A stretch of 64,000 bases of DNA. Source: Loigolactobacillus iwatensis (GTDB lineage: Bacteria; Bacillota; Bacilli; Lactobacillales; Lactobacillaceae). Positions 1-9,819 of the stretch are shown here, piece after piece. Each line of letters opens with the position of its first letter. Position 1 is the stretch's first letter. A program made the translations under genes and the position numbers. The stretch is from contig NZ_RHNP01000001.1 of assembly GCF_003950295.1 (NCBI RefSeq), positions 143,649 through 207,648 on the forward strand, read 5' to 3'. The notes under the pieces were generated by a model. It saw nothing but the letters and a program-made list of their open reading frames with translations, made no database searches and had not been told where the DNA came from.

Positions 1-1889
1 TGCCGGTTTGCACGTAAAATTAATTGTTGAATTCGCTGTTCTTCATCTAAATTAAAGGGAAAAAGCTTGCCGCCAATTTTGCCAGTCAATAATTTTTGAA
101 TTTCCGTGCCATTAAAATCATTACCAGTTCGACCAACAACGTAAACATTATCGTTGGCCTGCTTAAAGTCCTGCGTCGTAATCTGGTTTAACCCTTTGAT
201 TAAACCCACCATGCCAACCATTGGTGTTGGGTAAATAGCAACATCGTTAAATTCATTGTTTAGCGAAACATTCCCGGAAATAACTGGGGTATTAAACACT
301 TTACAGGCCGCCGTCATTCCCATAACTGCTTCATCCAATTCATAAAATTGATCAGGTTTTGTTGGATTACCAAAATTTAGACAATCAGTAATGCCCAACG
401 GAACGCCACCAGTCGCCACAATATTACGTGCGGCTTCAGCAACAGCCATTTCGCCGCCCACATAGGGATCTAAGTAAAGGTAACGGCCGTTAACATCAGT
501 GGTCATTGCCAAGGCCTTGTCGGTATGGCGAATTCGCACGACGGCCGCATCAGAACCTGGCTGAACGATTGTATTCGTTTGAACCTGCGTATCATAAGTT
601 TCGTAAATCATTTTTTTAGACGCAATCGTCAGTTGTTGGAGCATTTGCCTCAAAATTTGAGTTGGTTCTGTAATGTTTGGTGAAAACTGAATGGCTGCTT
701 GTTGTAAAATATGCTCCGGGACAGTCTTTTCACGGTGATAAACTGGTGCAGCAGTTGCCAGCGAGTCCACTGGCACATCCGCTACTATTTCACCATGGTG
801 ACTCAATTGGTATTGATGGCCAGTTGTGACCTGCCCAATAACGGCGGCAGTAAGTCCATAATCATTAAATAGATCTAAAATTTCATTTTCACTGCCAGAC
901 TTGATACAAAGCAGCATCCGTTCTTGTGATTCGGACAACATTAATTCAAAAGCAGTCATATTGGCTTCACGTTGTGGGACTAGATCAAGGTCCAGGGTCA
1001 TACCACTACCGGCCTTGGAAGCCATTTCGGCGGATGAAGAAACTAGCCCAGCAGCGCCCATGTCTTGAATGCCGACTAATGCATCCTGATGCTTATAGAT
1101 AACGTCTAAACAGGCCTCCATCACTAATTTTTCCGTAAATGGATCACCCACTTGAACAGCGGAACGTTGGCTTTTATGTTTAGAATCAAATTGCGCCGAT
1201 GCAAAGGAGGCCCCGTTAATCCCGTCACGACCAGTTTTTGCGCCAACGTAGATAATACTGTTACCTACGCCAGTTGCTTGACCTTTTTCACGATTAGTTA
1301 AATCCATCAAACCCACACACATAACGTTTACTAAAGGATTAGCAGCGTAAGTTGCATCAAAAGCTGTATCGCCACCAACCGTTGGTACCCCAATACAATT
1401 TCCGTAGGCAGCAATTCCGTCAACAATCTGGTTAATTAGATATTTATCGTGGGCAGTTTTAGGTTCATTGAAACGTAAACTATCCAATAAAGCAATTGGC
1501 CGGGCCCCCATTGAAAAGATATCCCGTAAAATACCACCAACGCCTGTAGTTGCACCCTGAAATGGTTCAACTGCCGACGGATGGTTGTGACTTTCGGCCT
1601 TAAACACAATTCCCTGGTTATCACCAATATCAATAATTCCCGCACCTTCGCCAGGTCCTTCAACGACTTGTTTGGCCTTGGTCCAAAATTTCTTCAAAAC
1701 TGGTTTTGAATTTTTATAGGAACAGTGTTCGCTCCACATACCAGAATACAGACCTATTTCGGTGTAAGTTGGTAAGCGTTGTAAAATTTTCGTCGTAATT
1801 AATTGATATTCAGCATCCGTCAACCCTAAACCTTGATAGTACTTCGTAGCTTGGATTGCTTCTGGTGTAAGTTCCACTGTTTCACTCAT
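1..1889 (-). CDS. purL: Phosphoribosylformylglycinamidine synthase subunit PurL (3' end beyond window)
   Basis: Large subunit of FGAM synthase, which converts FGAR to FGAM with ATP in step 4 of purine synthesis, using ammonia delivered by PurQ with PurS. The reading frame starts at the ATG on the complement of 1887-1889 ([13 protein letters not shown]...) and stays open to the left edge, about 629 codons of the usual 740 or so. Recognisable PurL stretches include [16 protein letters not shown] near the N-terminus and [16 protein letters not shown] followed by [16 protein letters not shown], the ATP- and substrate-binding part of the small-subunit type PurL. Its first 8 bases overlap the end of purQ, indicating translational coupling. 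The C-terminal part and stop lie outside the window. Confidence 0.96.
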   Translation of the reverse strand, partial: MSETVELTPEAIQATKYYQGLGLTDAEYQLITTKILQRLPTYTEIGLYSGMWSEHCSYKNSKPVLKKFWTKAKQVVEGPGEGAGIIDIGDNQGIVFKAESHNHPSAVEPFQGATTGVGGILRDIFSMGARPIALLDSLRFNEPKTAHDKYLINQIVDGIAAYGNCIGVPTVGGDTAFDATYAANPLVNVMCVGLMDLTNREKGQATGVGNSIIYVGAKTGRDGINGASFASAQFDSKHKSQRSAVQVGDPFTEKLVMEACLDVIYKHQDALVGIQDMGAAGLVSSSAEMASKAGSGMTLDLDLVPQREANMTAFELMLSESQERMLLCIKSGSENEILDLFNDYGLTAAVIGQVTTGHQYQLSHHGEIVADVPVDSLATAAPVYHREKTVPEHILQQAAIQFSPNITEPTQILRQMLQQLTIASKKMIYETYDTQVQTNTIVQPGSDAAVVRIRHTDKALAMTTDVNGRYLYLDPYVGGEMAVAEAARNIVATGGVPLGITDCLNFGNPTKPDQFYELDEAVMGMTAACKVFNTPVISGNVSLNNEFNDVAIYPTPMVGMVGLIKGLNQITTQDFKQANDNVYVVGRTGNDFNGTEIQKLLTGKIGGKLFPFNLDEEQRIQQLILRANR

Positions 1890-2565
1890 GAATTAGCCCA
1901 CGCTTTCTTACCGAATTGACTAACGAGCTGAAAAGTTCGCGGCCTGAAGTAGAACCAAGAATTGCTTCTACTGCACGCTCTGGATGGGGCATCATACCCA
2001 AGACATTACCTTGTCGGTTAGAAATCCCGGCGATATCTGCAACACTACCGTTAGGATTATTTTGATAGGTGAAAATAATCTGGTTATTTTTTCTTAATTC
2101 CGCCAAAGTTGTTGGATCACAATAATAATTGCCGTCACCGTGCGCAATGGGTAGTTGAATTGTTTGTTGCGTTTGGTAATCAGTTGTAAACATCGTTTGA
2201 TTATTCGTAACGACTAAATCAGCAAGTTTACAAATAAACTTGGACTGTTGATTTCGTTGCAAACTACCAGGTAATAACCTGGCCTCAGTTAATATCTGAA
2301 AACCGTTGCAGATACCCAGTACAGGTTTCCCGGCCGCCGCAAACCTTTTAACGGCCGACATAATCGGCGCCAACTGCGCAATTGCCCCACTACGTAAATA
2401 ATCACCGTAAGAAAACCCACCAGGAAGTAACACGGCGCTGTAGTCACTCAAATCGGTGGCCGTAGACGGAACTAATTCTGCTTGCTCCTTAACTACGTCC
2501 TCGATTGCGTAAACTAAGTCCATTTCGCAATTGGAACCGGGAAAGGCAACAACTGCGAATTTCAT
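1882..2565 (-). CDS. purQ: Phosphoribosylformylglycinamidine synthase glutaminase subunit PurQ
   Basis: Class I glutamine amidotransferase subunit that hydrolyses glutamine and passes ammonia to PurL. 227 residues, the normal size. The nucleophile is Cys86 in VLGICNGFQ, and the His/Glu pair of the triad lies in [10 protein letters not shown] near residue 195. The oxyanion region [18 protein letters not shown] is also typical. It overlaps purS by 4 bases upstream and purL by 8 downstream, in canonical purS-purQ-purL order. Confidence 0.97.
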   Translation of the reverse strand: MKFAVVAFPGSNCEMDLVYAIEDVVKEQAELVPSTATDLSDYSAVLLPGGFSYGDYLRSGAIAQLAPIMSAVKRFAAAGKPVLGICNGFQILTEARLLPGSLQRNQQSKFICKLADLVVTNNQTMFTTDYQTQQTIQLPIAHGDGNYYCDPTTLAELRKNNQIIFTYQNNPNGSVADIAGISNRQGNVLGMMPHPERAVEAILGSTSGRELFSSLVNSVRKRGLIHE

Positions 2566-2825
2566 TCTGCCACCGCCAATTCTTCAAGTTGATAGTGGTA
2601 GCTTTCCATGTTCACGTTAGCGAGTAGTCGATCGCAAATTTCGTCTACTTCTTTTGCGGCCTGCTCCTTAGATTGCGAGCCGGTCAATTTCAATTCAAAA
2701 TATTTACCCAACTGGACGGAAGTAACGTCCTGATAACCTAAACGCAACAAGGCCGTCTGAACCGCCTGTGCCTCAGGATTCAAGATTGAACGCTTATAAT
2801 TAACGTGGATTTTCGCTAAATACAT
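2562..2825 (-). CDS. purS: Phosphoribosylformylglycinamidine synthase subunit PurS
   Basis: Small subunit (87 residues) that bridges PurQ and PurL in the Gram-positive three-part FGAM synthase. The sequence shows the family pattern [19 protein letters not shown] and the later [11 protein letters not shown] strand. It overlaps purC by one base and purQ by four, so it is read as part of one tightly coupled operon. Confidence 0.95.
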   Translation of the reverse strand: MYLAKIHVNYKRSILNPEAQAVQTALLRLGYQDVTSVQLGKYFELKLTGSQSKEQAAKEVDEICDRLLANVNMESYHYQLEELAVAE

Positions 2826-3556
2826 TAGTTATGTCCCTCCACTTTCTGCAAACGTTGCAAAACAGTTTTATAAACGGGAACCAAGTCACCTAAACCTTTA
2901 CGAAAAACGTCTTTGTCTAGGGATTCTTTAGTTTTCTGATCAACTAAACGACAACTATCCGGTGAAATTTCATCCGCTAAAATGATTTCACCGGTTTGAT
3001 CCAGGCCAAATTCAACTTTAAAGTCAATTAACTCAATTTGCATTGCGGCAAAAATTGTTCGTAAACGTTGGTTAATTTTAAGTGCCAGGTTACGTATTTG
3101 GTCTAATTGTTGCTGTGTTGCAATATTTAGCGCCTTGATTTGCGAATCATTAATAAATGGATCATCTAATTTATCACTTTTATAGAAGAATTCTTTGACC
3201 GGTTGTTCAAATTTCAGTAAATGGTCAACCGCAAATTTGCGTTCGAAACTACCAGAAGCAAAATTGCGAATAACTACCTCTAACGGAATTATTTGTACTT
3301 TTTTAACTAGTTGATTATTGGCGTCAATTTGTTTGATGAAGTCATTGGGGATACCATTTGCCGTTAGATCAGAGAAAATCAAACTGGAAATCTGGTTATT
3401 CGTTGTCCCTTTATCAGTCATTTGGACTTTCTTTTTACCATTTAAGGCCGTGACTTGATCCATGTAATGAACCCAAACAACATCCGCAACGTTAGTGGCA
3501 AACATTTCTTTGGCCTTACCGCGATACAATAATTCCTTTTTCTCGTAATCCACCAT
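2825..3556 (-). CDS. purC: SAICAR synthetase PurC
   Basis: Phosphoribosylaminoimidazole-succinocarboxamide synthase joins CAIR and aspartate with ATP. 243 residues, standard bacterial length. Visible family motifs are LLYRGKAKEMF at the N-terminus, EVVIRNFASGSF in the middle, IDFKVEFG and the substrate loop DEISPDSCRL. The ATG at 3556 follows a GGGAGA site. It starts one base after purK ends. purB, which lies between purK and purC in Bacillus subtilis, is absent here and must be elsewhere. Confidence 0.97.
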   Translation of the reverse strand: MVDYEKKELLYRGKAKEMFATNVADVVWVHYMDQVTALNGKKKVQMTDKGTTNNQISSLIFSDLTANGIPNDFIKQIDANNQLVKKVQIIPLEVVIRNFASGSFERKFAVDHLLKFEQPVKEFFYKSDKLDDPFINDSQIKALNIATQQQLDQIRNLALKINQRLRTIFAAMQIELIDFKVEFGLDQTGEIILADEISPDSCRLVDQKTKESLDKDVFRKGLGDLVPVYKTVLQRLQKVEGHN

Positions 3557-3557
3557 A

Positions 3558-4691
3558 TTAATCGTCTCCCTTTAATGCCTGCGTACTTGCCAATAATTGT
3601 TCAACGTTATCGCCTAAAACAGTGATGTGGCCTAATTTACGTTGCGGCCGAATCGCATCTTTACCATAATCGTGAAAGTGCCATTCTGGATGATCGTCTA
3701 AAAGCCGCCGAGCCTTGGTCAAATCAGACCCCAAAAGGTTAGTCATTACAGCCGTTCTTTCTTGTTCAATTGCCGGAATAGGTAGGCCACAAATACTACG
3801 AATATGGGCCTCAAACTGAGAAATATTACAGGCCTCAATGCTGTAGTGCCCAGAATTATGGGGGCGTGGCGCCAACTCATTAATTACCAGATGCTGTTCA
3901 TCAAGAATAAAAAATTCGATACCCAAAACACCGCGTAAATTTAATTCGGTCGCAATCTTAACGGCGGCCGCTTTAGCCAATCCCGCGATCGTTTCGCCAA
4001 AGCGTGCTGGTGCAATCGTGGTGTGCAAAATATGGTGCTTATGAAAATCTTCCACTAATGGAAAAGTAATAATTTTACCGGCCGCAGTTCGCGTGACCAT
4101 CATGGCCGCTTCACCAATAAACTTTTGCCGCGCTTCAAGAATACAGCCCGCTTGTTGATAAAGCTTTGCAGCAGCAGGTAAATTCGCGGCTACATTAAGA
4201 TCAAGCTGTCCGTGGCCATCGTAGCCACCTGCGGCCGTTTTTAAAATTGCCGGATAACCGATTTGATTAATGGCGGCCGTCAAACTTTCGCTATCAGTGA
4301 CGGCGGCAAAATTAGTTACCGGTAGGCCAGCCGAACGTAGAAAATTTTTCTCATTCAATCGATCGCCAGTGATATGTAATAATTCAGTTCCTTGTGGTAA
4401 TTCAGTTACCGTCTGGGCCTTAATCAAGGCCTGCTCATCAACATTCTCAAATTCATAGGTTAGGACCGCACTGCGCCGTGCCAATTCCATTAAGGCTGCT
4501 GTATCAGTGTAGGCGGCCTTAATTTGAAAATCGGCTACCTGACCGGCTGGTGCATGGGGCGTTGGATCGAGAACACCAACTTTATACCCCATTGCCTTGG
4601 CACTTAAAGCCATCATCTGGCCTAATTGCCCACCTCCGACAATTCCAATCGTTGCTGGTGGCAAAATTACTTTAGTTGAATTGCTGTTCAC
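3558..4691 (-). CDS. purK: N5-carboxyaminoimidazole ribonucleotide synthase PurK
   Basis: ATP-grasp enzyme making N5-CAIR from AIR, bicarbonate and ATP. 377 residues. The N-terminal nucleotide-fold motif IGIVGGGQLGQMMA, the ATP-grasp segment ILKTAAGGYDGHGQ and the C-terminal NELAPRPHNSGHYSIEA are diagnostic. The start is GTG (complement of 4689-4691), supported by AGGAGG about 10 bases upstream, and lies inside the last codons of purE (20-base overlap). PurK and PurE act in sequence. Confidence 0.97.
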   Translation of the reverse strand: MNSNSTKVILPPATIGIVGGGQLGQMMALSAKAMGYKVGVLDPTPHAPAGQVADFQIKAAYTDTAALMELARRSAVLTYEFENVDEQALIKAQTVTELPQGTELLHITGDRLNEKNFLRSAGLPVTNFAAVTDSESLTAAINQIGYPAILKTAAGGYDGHGQLDLNVAANLPAAAKLYQQAGCILEARQKFIGEAAMMVTRTAAGKIITFPLVEDFHKHHILHTTIAPARFGETIAGLAKAAAVKIATELNLRGVLGIEFFILDEQHLVINELAPRPHNSGHYSIEACNISQFEAHIRSICGLPIPAIEQERTAVMTNLLGSDLTKARRLLDDHPEWHFHDYGKDAIRPQRKLGHITVLGDNVEQLLASTQALKGDD

Positions 4692-5160
4692 TGGTAATCG
4701 CCTCCTGCCGCTGCTGTTCCTTAAACGCCACCAATTTAGCCGTTAACTTGGAATCATCGATCGCCAGAATTTGTATGGCCAACAAGGCCGCATTTTTCGC
4801 CCCTGCCTCACCAATGCTGACAGTTGCAACCGGAGCACCAAAGGGCATCTGAACAATTGATAATAAAGAGTCAACACCATTTAATGTTCGTGTTTTTATT
4901 GGAACACCAATTACCGGTAAGGTTGTATTTGCCGCCAACATACCTGGTAAGTGGGCGGCACCACCTGCTCCAGCAATGATAGCCTTTAGGCCCTTAGTTA
5001 CGGCATTACTACCATAAGTGTACAGTTCATTTGGCATTCGGTGAGCAGAAATAACGTGCTTTTCGTAGCCAATTCCAAACTTATCCAACCAATTGCAGGT
5101 CAATTTCATCGTTGACCAGTCCGAAATCGATCCCATAACAACGCCAACATCATTCGTCAT
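4672..5160 (-). CDS. purE: N5-carboxyaminoimidazole ribonucleotide mutase PurE (class I)
   Basis: Rearranges N5-CAIR to CAIR. 162 residues, class I size. Active-site signatures VVMGSISDWSTM, ISAHRMP and IIAGAGGAAHLPGM are all present. It is the first gene of the pur operon; AAGGAAG precedes the ATG. The promoter and PurBox-like site lie within 100 bases upstream. Confidence 0.97.
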   Translation of the reverse strand: MTNDVGVVMGSISDWSTMKLTCNWLDKFGIGYEKHVISAHRMPNELYTYGSNAVTKGLKAIIAGAGGAAHLPGMLAANTTLPVIGVPIKTRTLNGVDSLLSIVQMPFGAPVATVSIGEAGAKNAALLAIQILAIDDSKLTAKLVAFKEQQRQEAITSEQQFN

Positions 5161-5209
5161 TAGTTTGTCTTCCTTTCTAACTAAAAGCCTTTACAGGTTT
5201 ATAGTTCAA

Positions 5210-5237
5210 ATAATACTTAACATTTTTGCTTTGTCAA
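5210..5237 (-). promoter_or_regulatory. Probable sigma-A promoter of the purEKCSQL operon
   Basis: On the minus strand TTGACA (complement of 5232-5237) is followed after 16 bases by TATTAT (complement of 5210-5215). This is a near-consensus vegetative promoter about 50 bases upstream of the purE start. It is read directly from sequence; activity is inferred. Confidence 0.7.
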
Positions 5238-5243
5238 CACTAA

Positions 5244-5256
5244 ATAGTTCGTATTT
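5244..5256 (-). promoter_or_regulatory. PurBox-like PurR binding site
   Basis: The minus strand reads AAATACGAACTAT, matching 12 of 13 positions of the Firmicutes PurBox AWWWCCGAACWWT. It sits directly upstream of the -35 hexamer of the pur promoter. A second, weaker match with the CCGAAC core lies on the plus strand at 5324-5336 (11 of 13), in the opposite orientation as in paired PurBoxes but farther away than usual. Confidence 0.55.
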
Positions 5257-5414
5257 TATGTATTATTGCATTTTTCATTATAAAGCAGTCCCTAGTTACT
5301 TAGCTAAGCGGTGAATAAGGCCTTAATCCGAACGTTTAGCTAATAAAAAATTTATTTTATTTCAAACTACATAATTGACTTTCAACATCCAGGCAACCTT
5401 CTATAGGAACCAAA

Positions 5415-5444
5415 AAGAGGCCAGGACTTTTGTCCTGGCCTCTT
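5415..5444 (-). terminator. Rho-independent terminator after the opuC operon, formed by an R1 repeat arm
   Basis: A perfect 13-base inverted repeat, AAGAGGCCAGGAC / GTCCTGGCCTCTT with a 4-base loop, is followed on the minus strand by a T-run. It lies downstream of the opuC genes and is the terminal arm of the R1 repeat that fills this gap. Confidence 0.7.
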
Positions 5445-5506
5445 ACTATTTTCGATCATTGCTCTAGAACGTGCGCCAAAAGTCTGGGTTCACGTGCCTA
5501 ACGGAA

Positions 5507-5764
5507 GTGTTTAAAAAACGATTAGATTCTACTTCACAATTGGGGATTATTAGCCTAGACCGCTAATAATCTTGATGCTACGAACGATGGCCATTCTTGT
5601 GGCAAAATTCGTGCCGCAAGAAACATGGCTCTGAGGATTACTGACGTTGTCGATCGGACTAGGATAAAACAAAGTCCGAGTCGCAGCCTGAACAGACGAA
5701 TTACCTTTGAAAAAGGTGATTTGGCTGTTGTAGCTAACCGCAGGAATCTGTTTTTTCAAACACG
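5507..5764. repeat. R2 MITE-like element, copy A
   Basis: About 258 bases with inverted ends: the left end begins GTGTTTAAAAAACGATTAG, the right end read on the complement begins CGTGTTTGAAAAAACAG. The interior carries TCGATCGGACTAGG...AGTCCGAGTCGC and GCTAATAATCTTGATGCTAC, both shared with other copies. It has no coding capacity. Confidence 0.65.
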
Positions 5765-5869
5765 ACTACAGCCAATCCAATAACCATAGTACGGTTATTG
5801 GATTGGCTTACGTTACGCAGTGAACCCAAAACCGACTTTTGGACCACTCCCTTAAATTTAAACATTCAT

Positions 5870-6532
5870 TTATTGACTAGTTTTATTTGTTGGATCAAAT
5901 TTTCGTTCAAAAAAGCCAAGTACACTATCAGAAATAATCGCCATTAAGGCGGTTGGTAGCGCACCTGCTAAAATAATTGCCCCACCATTTGTGGCATTGG
6001 TTCCACGAATAATAATATCACCTAAACCACCAGCACCAACGAAAGAACCAATGGCGGTAATCCCAATAGCTAATACTAGCGCATTTCGAATACCGGCCAT
6101 GATGACTGATAAGGATAGCGGTATTTCAATTAATCGTAAAATCTGAACCCGGGTCATCCCCATACCTTTACCGGCATCTAAAACATCAGCGTTGACATTT
6201 AACATCCCTGTATAAGTATTTTTGATAATTGGCAATAATGCGTAGAGAAAGACCGTCACGATAACCGTATTAACTCCAAGCCCAAGTGCCAACATTATGA
6301 GCGACAACATTGCTAACGATGGCACGGTTTGAATCACGTTTGCAATTCCAATCACCCAACCACTGAGTTTACGATGTTTAGCAATAAAAATACCAATTGG
6401 AATGCCAACAATCGCCGCAAAAACAACCCCATAAATTGAGATTAAAAAGTGCCGATCAAATTGACTGAGGACGTACATACCATTGTGGGCAAAGTAATAG
6501 AATAGTTGTTGAAAAATATTCATATTTTGCAT
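5870..6532 (-). CDS. opuCD: Osmoprotectant ABC transporter, permease (OpuCD-like)
   Basis: Inner-membrane permease of a glycine betaine/carnitine/choline-type importer. 220 residues with about five hydrophobic segments and the binding-protein-dependent permease signature around GITAIGSFVGAGGLGDIIIRG. It is homologous in plan to the other permease of this operon. The ATG at 6532 follows GGGGGA and overlaps the stop of the binding-protein gene by one base. Fourth and last gene of the operon; substrate inferred from family and gene order. Confidence 0.88.
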   Translation of the reverse strand: MQNMNIFQQLFYYFAHNGMYVLSQFDRHFLISIYGVVFAAIVGIPIGIFIAKHRKLSGWVIGIANVIQTVPSLAMLSLIMLALGLGVNTVIVTVFLYALLPIIKNTYTGMLNVNADVLDAGKGMGMTRVQILRLIEIPLSLSVIMAGIRNALVLAIGITAIGSFVGAGGLGDIIIRGTNATNGGAIILAGALPTALMAIISDSVLGFFERKFDPTNKTSQ

Positions 6533-7470
6533 TAATTTTGTCCCCCTTCAAAATAATTGTTGTCTTTCAAGAACTTATTGGCCACTGTTGCTGGTTCCTG
6601 TAAATTATTATCAACTTGATAATTTAAACGCTGCATTGTCTTCAATGGAATTTTACCGTCTAAACGTTTTAAAATTGGTCGCAATTGTGGATTCCGCTTC
6701 AACGCCTTATCGTTGGCAACTACACTAGCTTGATAAGGTGGGAAAAACTGTTTATCGTCTTTTAACAACTTCAAATTATAACTACCAATTCGACCATCGG
6801 TAGAATAACCTAAGATAGCATCCATCTTATTACTAGCTAAAGCGTTGTAAACCAAGCCAATTTGCATTGGGTAGACGTGACCAAAACTGAAGCCGTACGC
6901 CTTTTGGAAGGCACCGTAACCATCAGCCTTACGATTCATCCAAATTTGATCAATCCCAACCTGCATTTGTGGTGCAGTCTTTTTCAGATCACTAACAGTA
7001 TTTAAATTGTGTTCTTTGGCGTACTTTTGCGTCACCATAAATTGATAAGTATCAGCAAAACCGTAACTTGGGAAATAAGTCATGTGGTATTTCTTTTGAA
7101 AATCGCGTTTTACAGTAGTTGCGATTACCTTAGGATCTTTAGTCGCCGATTTTTTCAAAATTGTTTGGTAATCTGTACCGTTAAATCGAATTGCAGTTAG
7201 ATCAGCCTCATCATTTTTTTGAGCCTGAAAACTAACGGTGGCCGAACCAAGGTTATTAATAACGGTGGTATCTAAATTAGAATAATGTTTAATCATCCCT
7301 TGAATAATTGCCGCCATAATTTGTTGCTCAGTTGTGTTTTGAGCAGCAATCCGTACAGTATCATCAGAAGTGCCACCTAAACCAGGTAAACTACAACCAC
7401 TTAGGGTAACCACTAAAGCCACGAGGGGTAAAAACAACTTGATAACACGTTTCATTCTCTTTGTCATCAT
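6532..7470 (-). CDS. opuCC: Osmoprotectant ABC transporter, substrate-binding lipoprotein (OpuCC-like)
   Basis: Extracytoplasmic binding protein anchored by lipid. 312 residues. A signal peptide ends in the lipobox LSGC, giving Cys26 as the lipidated residue. The mature part shows the OpuAC-type glycine-betaine-binding pattern (VRIAAQNTTEQQIMAAIIQG, then DAILGYSTDGRIGSYNLKLL). Located between the two permease genes with one-base overlaps, the standard opuC arrangement. The exact ligand cannot be read from sequence. Confidence 0.9.
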   Translation of the reverse strand: MMTKRMKRVIKLFLPLVALVVTLSGCSLPGLGGTSDDTVRIAAQNTTEQQIMAAIIQGMIKHYSNLDTTVINNLGSATVSFQAQKNDEADLTAIRFNGTDYQTILKKSATKDPKVIATTVKRDFQKKYHMTYFPSYGFADTYQFMVTQKYAKEHNLNTVSDLKKTAPQMQVGIDQIWMNRKADGYGAFQKAYGFSFGHVYPMQIGLVYNALASNKMDAILGYSTDGRIGSYNLKLLKDDKQFFPPYQASVVANDKALKRNPQLRPILKRLDGKIPLKTMQRLNYQVDNNLQEPATVANKFLKDNNYFEGGQN

Positions 7471-8102
7471 TAACCCTCCTCTGTTGTCTTTGGTGTTAGT
7501 AACAGTTCCAGCCGGCCTAATAGAAAGTCAACGACTAGGGCCAAAATAATAACTGGAATTGAACCACCAAGAATTAGGTCAGAACGATATAGATTTAAGC
7601 CATTGAAAATGAAATCCCCAAGGCCGCCAGCACCAATATATGAAGCCAACGCCGTCCACGCGATTACATAGGTGGCGGACAGGCGGACACCCGCCATGAT
7701 CACCGGTGCGGCCAAAGGCAACTCAACGCGCATAATTGACTGAAAATTGCTCATTCCCATTCCTTTAGCGGCGTCCCGTAAGGTTGGATCAACATTCTCC
7801 ATTCCTAAATAAGTATTCCGTAGAATGGGTAACAATGAGTAAATAAACAACGCAACAATCGCCGGTTTGGCACCAATCCCAAAAATAGGAATCATCATTG
7901 CTAGTAGTGCCATTGCGGGAATTGTCTGCAAAACACTGGCTAGGCCAATAACAAAACCAGAAATTCGTTTGTACCGCGTTAAAACAACTCCTAGTGGAAT
8001 TGCAACGATCACACCAAGTCCCAACGAGATCCCTGAAATGTAGATATGCTGCCAAGTCTTAAATATAAGTTGAGAGCCAAATTGATTAAAGAAGTTGATC
8101 AT
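7470..8102 (-). CDS. opuCB: Osmoprotectant ABC transporter, permease (OpuCB-like)
   Basis: 210-residue membrane permease with the EAA-type loop near [18 protein letters not shown] and [18 protein letters not shown]. It overlaps the ATPase gene by 4 bases and the lipoprotein gene by one, so the four genes form a single translational unit. It pairs with the second permease as a heterodimeric channel (family knowledge). Confidence 0.9.
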   Translation of the reverse strand: MINFFNQFGSQLIFKTWQHIYISGISLGLGVIVAIPLGVVLTRYKRISGFVIGLASVLQTIPAMALLAMMIPIFGIGAKPAIVALFIYSLLPILRNTYLGMENVDPTLRDAAKGMGMSNFQSIMRVELPLAAPVIMAGVRLSATYVIAWTALASYIGAGGLGDFIFNGLNLYRSDLILGGSIPVIILALVVDFLLGRLELLLTPKTTEEG

Positions 8103-9343
8103 TTCTGATCACCATCCTCCGTTGTTTGCGTTACTTCGGCCTGTGATTCAGTCTTACCTGCTTCTTTATCTGGGTTATCTTCTGTTTCTTTTGTTTGACC
8201 GCTATCGTTGGAATTACTCTTGTCGGCCTCGCCCCATAAAGCATCATAAACTATATCCACTAAGGTAGCTCGCGTTACGATTCCGATTAATTTCCCGTCA
8301 TCATCGATAACTGGAACATTTCGAAAACCACGTTTTAAAATCCGATCAACAGTATCGCGAATAACGGAATCCTTCCTAACATAAAAAACATTGCTATCCA
8401 TGATATCGCCAATTCGTTTACCTGAGCCGTAGTAATGGTTCAAACGCTCAATACCAACAAAGCCAGTCAGTTTACCCTCGTTATTAGTCACCAACAAGGT
8501 ATCAACACGTTTTGTATGCATTTCACCTAAGGCTTGCTTCAAAGTCTGATCTTCCCGTGCAGAAATGGCCTTTGTAGCCACTTGCCCAACCGTTGTGATA
8601 CTTGGCCGTGCCTGAATTAAGCGATCTTGACCAATTAAGTCGGCAACAAATTTATTGGCGGGATGCCGCAAAATGTTGTCTGGTGTATCTACTTGAACTT
8701 GCTTACCATAAGACATGATCACAACCCTCGTTGCCAAACTCAATGCTTCATCCATATCGTGGGTTACAAAAATAAAGGTTTTACCGGATTTTTCCTGCAA
8801 ATCCTTAACCAAATCCTGCAGTGATTCACGCGTAATCGGGTCTAAGGCACCAAATGGTTCATCCATTAAAATAATGTCCTGATCGGCCGCTAAAGCCCGT
8901 ATAACACCAATCCGTTGTTGTTGTCCACCAGATAATTCAGAAGGATAACGATCTAAAAATTCTTCGGGCAATTCAACTAGTTTAATCATCTCTTTAGCCC
9001 GTTCATTACGTTTTTCAACGGGCCATTTAAGTAATTTTGGAACTAACGTAATGTTGTCCCGAATTGTCATATGGGGCATCAAACCAACGTTCTGAATAAC
9101 ATATCCAATTTTACGCCGTAATTTAACTGGATTCATTTGTGCAATATCTTCACCATTAATTTTAATTGTGCCAGAAGATTGCTCTAGCATCCGGTTAATC
9201 ATTCGCATCGTTGTTGTTTTACCTGAACCGGAAGTGCCAATAAAACAAATAAACTCTCCTTTTTCGACCTCGAGATTGAAATCGTCAACGGCAGTTTTGC
9301 CACCCGGATAAACTTTGGTTAAGTGTTCCATTGATAGTAACAT
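8099..9343 (-). CDS. opuCA: Osmoprotectant ABC transporter, ATPase with tandem CBS domains (OpuCA-like)
   Basis: ATP-hydrolysing subunit. Walker [11 protein letters not shown], signature LSGGQQQR, Walker [13 protein letters not shown] and the H-loop VTHDMDEAL are intact. Two CBS domains follow (about the last third), the ionic-strength sensing module of this family, then an acidic, low-complexity C-terminal tail of about 40 residues. The frame extends upstream to an ATG at 9379, but that start has no ribosome site. I chose the ATG at 9343 ([15 protein letters not shown]), which has purine-rich sequence ahead of it; MEHL at 9331 is also possible. Confidence 0.9.
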   Translation of the reverse strand: MLLSMEHLTKVYPGGKTAVDDFNLEVEKGEFICFIGTSGSGKTTTMRMINRMLEQSSGTIKINGEDIAQMNPVKLRRKIGYVIQNVGLMPHMTIRDNITLVPKLLKWPVEKRNERAKEMIKLVELPEEFLDRYPSELSGGQQQRIGVIRALAADQDIILMDEPFGALDPITRESLQDLVKDLQEKSGKTFIFVTHDMDEALSLATRVVIMSYGKQVQVDTPDNILRHPANKFVADLIGQDRLIQARPSITTVGQVATKAISAREDQTLKQALGEMHTKRVDTLLVTNNEGKLTGFVGIERLNHYYGSGKRIGDIMDSNVFYVRKDSVIRDTVDRILKRGFRNVPVIDDDGKLIGIVTRATLVDIVYDALWGEADKSNSNDSGQTKETEDNPDKEAGKTESQAEVTQTTEDGDQK

Positions 9344-9379
9344 ACCTTTACCATCGCCTTCGCTTAGAATTTGAATCAT

Positions 9380-9791
9380 GTTTAAATGCTAACAATAGTA
9401 GACCCCTTATTGCAAAAGAATATGAGGATCACATGAGAATTAAACTATAAAACAGCTTATTATCTAGCACGTGCCAAAATTATTTTTACAAAGATACTGC
9501 GCAAAATTGGCCTAAACGCGTCTAAAAAAGAGACCACTACTATTTCCCGCAACAACTAGGAAGTGTTTGGAAAAATACACATGAGCCTGCTTTTTCAAAC
9601 ACATTTATCCAAAATTAGTCAGGTAACTGCTAGTAAGGGTGTTTTCCAAACACGATCTAGATAAAAAAAACAATACTCAGTAAATAGTCTACCACTATAA
9701 TAAATTTATATAAGCTATTAACTATAATACCCATGACAATTTAATTCAAATGAAAATTTTTCTGTCACTTAATATTTTTTGTGCTAACTGG
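9380..9791. other. Intergenic region with a short R2-related repeat
   Basis: Between opuCA and the hsp20 promoter. 9549-9655 carries a compact R2-related repeat with GTGTTTGGAAAAATAC at one end and TTTTCCAAACACG at the other, and an internal AAATTAGTCAGGTAACTGCTAGTA. The same core occurs inverted at 30451-30515. The rest is AT-rich and I see no gene or convincing promoter in it. Confidence 0.5.
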
Positions 9792-9819
9792 TTTACATTT
9801 GACCAATACTGACTATAAT
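9792..9819 (+). promoter_or_regulatory. hsp20 promoter
   Basis: TTTACA at 9792-9797 and TATAAT at 9814-9819, separated by 16 bases, about 100 bases upstream of the hsp20 start. The -10 is a perfect consensus. Confidence 0.65.
9798..9814 (+). promoter_or_regulatory. Degenerate CtsR operator overlapping the hsp20 promoter
   Basis: The sequence TTTGACC-AAT-ACTGACT matches the CtsR operator complement (TTTGACC-N3-TTTGACC) with a perfect first half and 4 of 7 in the second half at the correct 3-base spacing. It occupies the promoter spacer, suiting repression. CtsR control of small heat-shock genes is established in lactobacilli; the site here is an inference. Confidence 0.45.

Larger units (their letters stand above)
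5415..5851. repeat. R1 dispersed repeat carrying a nested R2 element
   Basis: R1 outer parts are 5415-5506 (terminator arm, then a TAGAACGTGCGCCAAAAGTC segment) and 5765-5851 (a palindrome around CCATAGTACGGTTATTGG, then CCCAAAACCGACTTTTGG). The R2 element at 5507-5764 interrupts them. The same compound structure recurs at 47714-48004. A short reading frame here is entirely within the repeats and is not a gene. Confidence 0.7.

Noticed and set aside
5550..5759. 69-codon open frame on the minus strand
   Set aside because: Lies wholly inside the R1/R2 compound repeat, has no ribosome site, and is not conserved in the second compound copy.
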